DNA of 10,127 nt, taken from NCBI GenBank assembly GCA_934409175.1, contig CAKRVX010000076.1:1-10127 (forward strand), given 5' to 3'. The notes beneath the pieces are model-generated. The model saw nothing but the letters and a program-made list of their open reading frames with translations. It had not been told where the DNA came from and ran no database searches. Below are positions 7,299 to 10,127 of the stretch, one piece after another (the stretch's first letter is position 1; every line of letters begins with the position of its first letter). This DNA comes from an uncultured Blautia sp. (GTDB lineage: Bacteria > Bacillota > Clostridia > Lachnospirales > Lachnospiraceae). The position numbers and the translations under genes are program-made.

Positions 7299-7706
7299 CT
7301 ATTTCAGCAGTTCATCAATCTGCTTTTCAAGTTCTTTGTTCTTGCCTTCCAGAACACTCTTCTGTTCTATTGCTTCCTGCTCGCGCTTCTGTGCTTCCTC
7401 AATCTGCATGCGAAGAGAGATCAGTTCATGTTTCAGATCATACATCTCCTGATCTTTCTGCTGAAGATCCTGTTCAAAAATCTCCGCCTGTTTTCTTGCC
7501 TTAAAATAATCGTCCGTAATATTCAGACTGATCAGTGTATGCTTGGTTTCCATAGGCTGTCTGCTGTAACCAGGCATAGCACTTAATTCTTCTATCTTTT
7601 TATTTATATAGGATGCTACTTTCTGGAAATATTCCTCAGATTCATAACCTCCCAGCGTAATAATCTTTCCTCCGATGATTACCTTTGCTGTATTCTTGAC
7701 CGCCAT
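7299..7706 (-). CDS. zapA: Cell division protein ZapA
   Basis: ZapA binds and bundles FtsZ filaments at the division ring in the cytoplasm. The 135-residue protein has the ZapA head (about residues 6-75), with AKVIIGGKIITLGGYESEEYF followed by the helix carrying VASYINKKIEEL. A long coiled coil follows (about 70-134, rich in Glu/Gln/Lys/Leu). This is longer than the roughly 85-110 residues of Bacillus and E. coli ZapA; extended coiled coils occur in clostridial versions. The ATG has AGGAGG 9 nt upstream. It is the first gene of the unit driven by the promoter at 7797-7825 and is followed by the UUCG hairpin, then the U32, SEDS and PBP genes, which fits a role in septum building. Confidence 0.9.
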   Translation of the reverse strand: MAVKNTAKVIIGGKIITLGGYESEEYFQKVASYINKKIEELSAMPGYSRQPMETKHTLISLNITDDYFKARKQAEIFEQDLQQKDQEMYDLKHELISLRMQIEEAQKREQEAIEQKSVLEGKNKELEKQIDELLK

Positions 7707-7796
7707 CCGTACGAGCCTCCTGTATCTTACTTACTTCTTACGTAAAAATTCTCATTCATTTTATCTTTCTGCCGTTTTTCATCGGGCACTACCCCT

Positions 7797-7825
7797 ATTA
7801 TACTCGAAAGTTTCTCAAATGTATA
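7797..7825 (-). promoter_or_regulatory. Promoter of the zapA cluster
   Basis: TATACA (-35, 7820-7825) and a perfect TATAAT (-10, 7797-7802) are 17 bp apart on the minus strand. Transcription should begin near 7790, giving a leader of about 84 nt before zapA. No strong hairpin terminator is visible between the ruvB stop (7844) and this promoter, only A/T-rich sequence, so read-through from ruvAB is possible. Confidence 0.8.
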
Positions 7826-7843
7826 GGAATTTTTAAAAAAGTT

Positions 7844-8848
7844 TTACATTTTTTCAGGCTGCGGATATCCAAGATGTTTATATGCCAGAGAAGAAGCCAT
7901 TCTTCCTCTTGGTGTACGATTCAAAAATCCATTCTGGAGCAGATACGGCTCATACACATCCTCCAGCGTCCCCGAGTCCTCTCCAATGGCAGCCGCCAGC
8001 GTTTCCAGTCCCACAGGACCTCCCTGGAAATTTACGATCAGCGTCTGAAGGATTCTTCTGTCAATCTTGTCCAGTCCATACTGATCTACTTCCAAAAGAT
8101 TCAGGGCAAAACAAGCTACATCATAAGTAATTTTTCCATCGTATTTCACCTGTGCAAAATCACGGACTCTTTTCAGCAGACGGTTTGCCAGACGAGGGGT
8201 TCCTCTGGATCTTTTTGCAATCTCGGCAGCTCCCTTTTCATCAATTTCCACTCCCAGTACCTGAGCAGAACGGATAATGATAGTCTGAAGTTCTTTCTGA
8301 TTATAAAATTCCAGATGATGCATCACACCAAAGCGGTCTCTCAATGGCGCAGATAAAAGTCCTGCCCTTGTAGTAGCTCCCACAAGTGTAAATTTCGGAA
8401 GATCCAATCGGATAGACCGGGCTGACGCCCCTTTTCCGATCATAATATCTATCGCGTAATCTTCCATAGCAGGATAAAGAACTTCTTCCACCTGTCTGTT
8501 CAGACGATGGATCTCATCCACAAATAAAATATCTCCTTCCTGCAGATTATTCAGTATCGCTGCCATTTCTCCAGGCTTCTCGATAGCCGGACCTGACGTA
8601 ACTTTCATATGCACGCCCATCTCATTGGCAATAATCCCGGAAAGAGTAGTCTTTCCAAGTCCCGGAGGACCGTAAAACAATACATGATCCAACGCATCAT
8701 GGCGCTGTTTTGCTGCTTCTATATACACTTTTAAAGTATTCTTGGTCTTCTCCTGACCAATGTAATCATCCAGAGTCTGCGGACGAAGATTTCCCTCCAG
8801 GGAAAAGTCTTCCTCCGTGGCATCTGTAGTTATAATACGTTTCTCCAT
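7844..8848 (-). CDS. ruvB: Holliday junction branch migration ATPase RuvB
   Basis: RuvB is the hexameric AAA+ motor that drives branch migration of Holliday junctions with RuvA. The 334-residue length is normal for the family. Walker A GPPGLGKT is at 60-67, Walker B LFVDE at 108-112, sensor 1 GATTRAG at 157-163, and the arginine finger R170 in LRDRFG. The sensor 2 region [16 protein letters not shown] is at 216-231. The winged-helix DNA-binding domain ends with RTPRGR (311-316). All key residues are intact. A TAA lies directly before the ATG in frame, so the start is firm; the ribosome site AGGA is rather weak and about 11 nt away. It follows ruvA by 66 nt, and no ruvC is present in the window, as is usual in Firmicutes. 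Confidence 0.98.
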   Translation of the reverse strand: MEKRIITTDATEEDFSLEGNLRPQTLDDYIGQEKTKNTLKVYIEAAKQRHDALDHVLFYGPPGLGKTTLSGIIANEMGVHMKVTSGPAIEKPGEMAAILNNLQEGDILFVDEIHRLNRQVEEVLYPAMEDYAIDIMIGKGASARSIRLDLPKFTLVGATTRAGLLSAPLRDRFGVMHHLEFYNQKELQTIIIRSAQVLGVEIDEKGAAEIAKRSRGTPRLANRLLKRVRDFAQVKYDGKITYDVACFALNLLEVDQYGLDKIDRRILQTLIVNFQGGPVGLETLAAAIGEDSGTLEDVYEPYLLQNGFLNRTPRGRMASSLAYKHLGYPQPEKM

Positions 8849-8914
8849 TTAATACTAATTCCTGGCCTTTCACTAACCTGTTTGCTACTGTTCATTCCGT
8901 GTGCTCAGTAATGG

Positions 8915-9523
8915 TTAAAAATTCTTCAACGCCGCTTTCAGCAGACCTTCCACATCATCCGGTGCCACATCTGTAACCTTGCGCACTGCCCGGAGCGCAT
9001 CTGTGCTGCTGTATCCCAGAGCGACCAGTGCTTCCACCGCTTCCTGTCTGCCATCTGAAATCTCTCCAAGTCCTGCAACTGCCTTCTCCTGCTCATGCGC
9101 CAGCTTCAGTTCAAATGCATCCTCCAGCTTCATCTTATCCTTCAACTCAAGGATGAGCTTCTGTGCAGTCTTCTTGCCGATTCCCGGAGCCTTGGACAAC
9201 GTCTTCACATCATCTGAAAGAATCGCAAATCTCAATTCATCTGCCGTAATCCCCGCCAGAACTCCCATTGCGGCCTTCGGACCAACTCCATTCACACCCA
9301 GAAGCAGCTTAAACATCTGCAGATCATCCTTAGATCTGAATCCGTACAGCTTCATAGCATCCTCTCTCACACTAAAATAAGTATGAATCTTCACTTCCTC
9401 CCCCATATGAATATCAGAAAGATCCGTACCTGTCATATATATATCATATCCGATACCCCCTGTCTCAACAATAACAGAGTTCTCGGTCATATCCACCGCT
9501 GTTCCATGAACAAATGCAATCAT
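8915..9523 (-). CDS. ruvA: Holliday junction DNA helicase subunit RuvA
   Basis: RuvA binds the four-way junction as a tetramer and loads RuvB. The 202 residues show the expected three domains: an OB-fold (1 to about 63, MIAFVHGTAV...YGFRSKDD), tandem helix-hairpin-helix motifs (LLGVNGVGPKAA at 74-85 and KAPGIGKKTAQKL at 111-123), and the RuvB-binding C-terminal domain (about 157-202, with EALVALGYSSTDA). A flexible linker lies near 135-156. The ATG has GGAGG 7 nt upstream. The gene has its own extended -10 promoter with an SOS-box-like operator, so ruvAB is probably induced by DNA damage, as in Bacillus. Confidence 0.98.
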   Translation of the reverse strand: MIAFVHGTAVDMTENSVIVETGGIGYDIYMTGTDLSDIHMGEEVKIHTYFSVREDAMKLYGFRSKDDLQMFKLLLGVNGVGPKAAMGVLAGITADELRFAILSDDVKTLSKAPGIGKKTAQKLILELKDKMKLEDAFELKLAHEQEKAVAGLGEISDGRQEAVEALVALGYSSTDALRAVRKVTDVAPDDVEGLLKAALKNF

Positions 9524-9558
9524 GATATCTCCTCCGGTTTCTTCATTACTTCTGAACT

Positions 9559-9587
9559 ATCATAACACATCCCATTCCAGAGTGCAA
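9559..9587 (-). promoter_or_regulatory. ruvAB promoter with extended -10
   Basis: TTGCAC (-35, 9582-9587) and TATGAT (-10, 9559-9564) are 17 bp apart. TGT directly before the -10 makes an extended -10, which can offset the weak -35. The start point is expected near 9552, giving a short leader of about 30 nt to the ruvA ATG. Confidence 0.8.
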
Positions 9588-9598
9588 ACATATATTCG
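9585..9598 (-). promoter_or_regulatory. LexA (SOS) box candidate for ruvAB
   Basis: The minus strand reads CGAATATATGTTTG, which matches the Gram-positive SOS consensus CGAAC-RNRY-GTTYG at all positions but one (T for C at position 5). It overlaps the outer bases of the -35 box, where LexA binding would block RNA polymerase. ruvAB is a known SOS target in Bacillus. Binding has not been shown here. Confidence 0.65.
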
Positions 9599-9660
9599 AA
9601 TACTCCGGTTCATTTTTCTGTACTTCCATCTTTTTCAATACTCAGCGCGTGTCAGCATTC

Positions 9661-9699
9661 AAAAAAACTGCTACGCAGATTTTACCCCACATAGCAGTT
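9661..9699 (-). terminator. Intrinsic terminator of the rnf operon
   Basis: A 10-bp stem AACTGCTATG / CGTAGCAGTT (one G-U pair, with further weak pairs inside) is followed at once by a run of U. The stem begins 15 nt after the rnfB stop codon. It marks the end of the transcript entering from the right edge. Confidence 0.93.
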
Positions 9700-9713
9700 C
9701 TAGTTCTCCAAAA

Positions 9714-10127
9714 TTACTGGATAATATGTCTCGGACAAGCCTCTTTACAAGCCCCACAGTTCGTACACTTACTGTAATCTACATGAGCACAGAAATTATC
9801 AACTGTAATTGCCCCATTCGGACATGTCTTCTCACACTTCTTACATCCGATACATCCCACCTCACAGGCAGATGTAACAGCTTTACCTTTCGCATGAGAG
9901 CTGCACTGTACGAATGTAGTCTGGTCATACGGAACAAGCTCGATCAAATGCTTCGGACATTTCGCAACGCACTTACCACAGGCTTTACATGCCTCTTTAT
10001 CAACCACAGCCACACCATTCACAACCTCAATGGCACCAAATGGACAGGCTTTTACGCAGCTTCCGAATCCAAGACATCCAAATCCACAGGCTTTCGCTCC
10101 GCCGCCAGGAATAAATGCCATCATTTC
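9714..10127 (-). CDS. rnfB: Rnf complex subunit RnfB, C-terminal part (5' end beyond window)
   Basis: RnfB is the polyferredoxin subunit of the Rnf complex, which couples ferredoxin oxidation and NAD+ reduction to ion pumping across the membrane. The frame stays open to the right edge, so the two Met codons at 10119-10124 are internal, and the N-terminal membrane helix and first cluster domain lie outside. Counting from the first of these Mets, four [4Fe-4S] motifs are visible: C13-x3-C17-x5-C23-x3-C27, C46-x2-C49-x2-C52-x3-C56, C91-x2-C94-x2-C97-x3-C101 and C120-x2-C123-x2-C126-x3-C130. Extra Cys occur at 74, 87 and 112. The MMAFIPGGGAKACGFGCLGFGSC stretch is characteristic of clostridial RnfB. 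RnfB is usually the last gene of rnfCDGEAB, and the strong terminator right after it agrees. Confidence 0.93.
   Translation of the reverse strand, partial: EMMAFIPGGGAKACGFGCLGFGSCVKACPFGAIEVVNGVAVVDKEACKACGKCVAKCPKHLIELVPYDQTTFVQCSSHAKGKAVTSACEVGCIGCKKCEKTCPNGAITVDNFCAHVDYSKCTNCGACKEACPRHIIQ

Noticed and set aside
7831..7860. A terminator for ruvB made of A and T runs
   Set aside because: Only A-U pairing is possible with no GC stem, so it is too weak to call an intrinsic terminator.
8830..8895. Small 21-codon frame (ATG at 8893-8895) between ruvA and ruvB, running into ruvB
   Set aside because: It has no ribosome site and no recognisable content; it is most likely chance in the 66-nt spacer.
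8849..8914. Possible stem-loop between ruvA and ruvB (TAACC/GGTTA and TACTG/CAGTA)
   Set aside because: The pairs are short and separated by large internal loops, with no U-run, so they are too weak to call.
9714..10124. A complete small ferredoxin starting at the Met codons near 10122
   Set aside because: The frame stays open to the window edge, and the MMAF-IPGGG region is internal in clostridial RnfB, so this is a truncated rnfB, not a stand-alone ferredoxin.

Overview
The window looks like ordinary chromosome from an anaerobic, spore-forming member of the Clostridia, most likely the Lachnospiraceae. The reasons are a clostridial-type RnfB with a chain of [4Fe-4S] motifs, a YtfJ/GerW-type spore protein next to a DUF2953 membrane protein, strong AGGAGG ribosome sites, A/T-leaning base composition, and the order zapA - U32 protein - SEDS glycosyltransferase - class B PBP. 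All eleven genes lie on the minus strand, so transcription runs from the right edge to the left. No mobile element, CRISPR array, tRNA, rRNA or phage gene was seen, and no stretch over 300 bases lacks a gene.

Reading in the direction of transcription: (1) The 3' end of rnfB enters from the right edge and closes with a strong hairpin-plus-U-run terminator (9661-9699). (2) ruvA and ruvB follow, encoding the Holliday-junction branch-migration machine, behind an extended -10 promoter whose -35 box is overlapped by a LexA/SOS-box-like sequence (9585-9598). (3) A new promoter (7797-7825) starts a cell-envelope and division cluster: zapA (FtsZ-ring protein), a U32-family protein of RlhA-like architecture, a SEDS-family FtsW/RodA glycosyltransferase and its class B penicillin-binding partner. 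A UUCG-loop hairpin sits between zapA and the U32 gene. The SEDS and PBP genes overlap by 77 nt. The cluster ends at a long hairpin terminator (2228-2277). (4) A single Nudix hydrolase gene follows with its own promoter and terminator. (5) A small unrecognised protein, a DUF2953 membrane protein and the start of ytfJ (cut by the left edge) form a tight operon with 2-4 nt gaps.

Functionally the window joins energy conservation (Rnf), SOS-linked recombination (RuvAB), septum and wall synthesis (ZapA, SEDS-PBP pair), probable RNA hydroxylation (U32), nucleotide-type hydrolysis (Nudix) and a sporulation-linked cluster. I found no clearly new multi-gene system. The most useful second-look items are the SOS-box candidate, the 77-nt overlapping reading frames, the hairpin inside the division operon, and the small unknown gene in front of the DUF2953-ytfJ pair.
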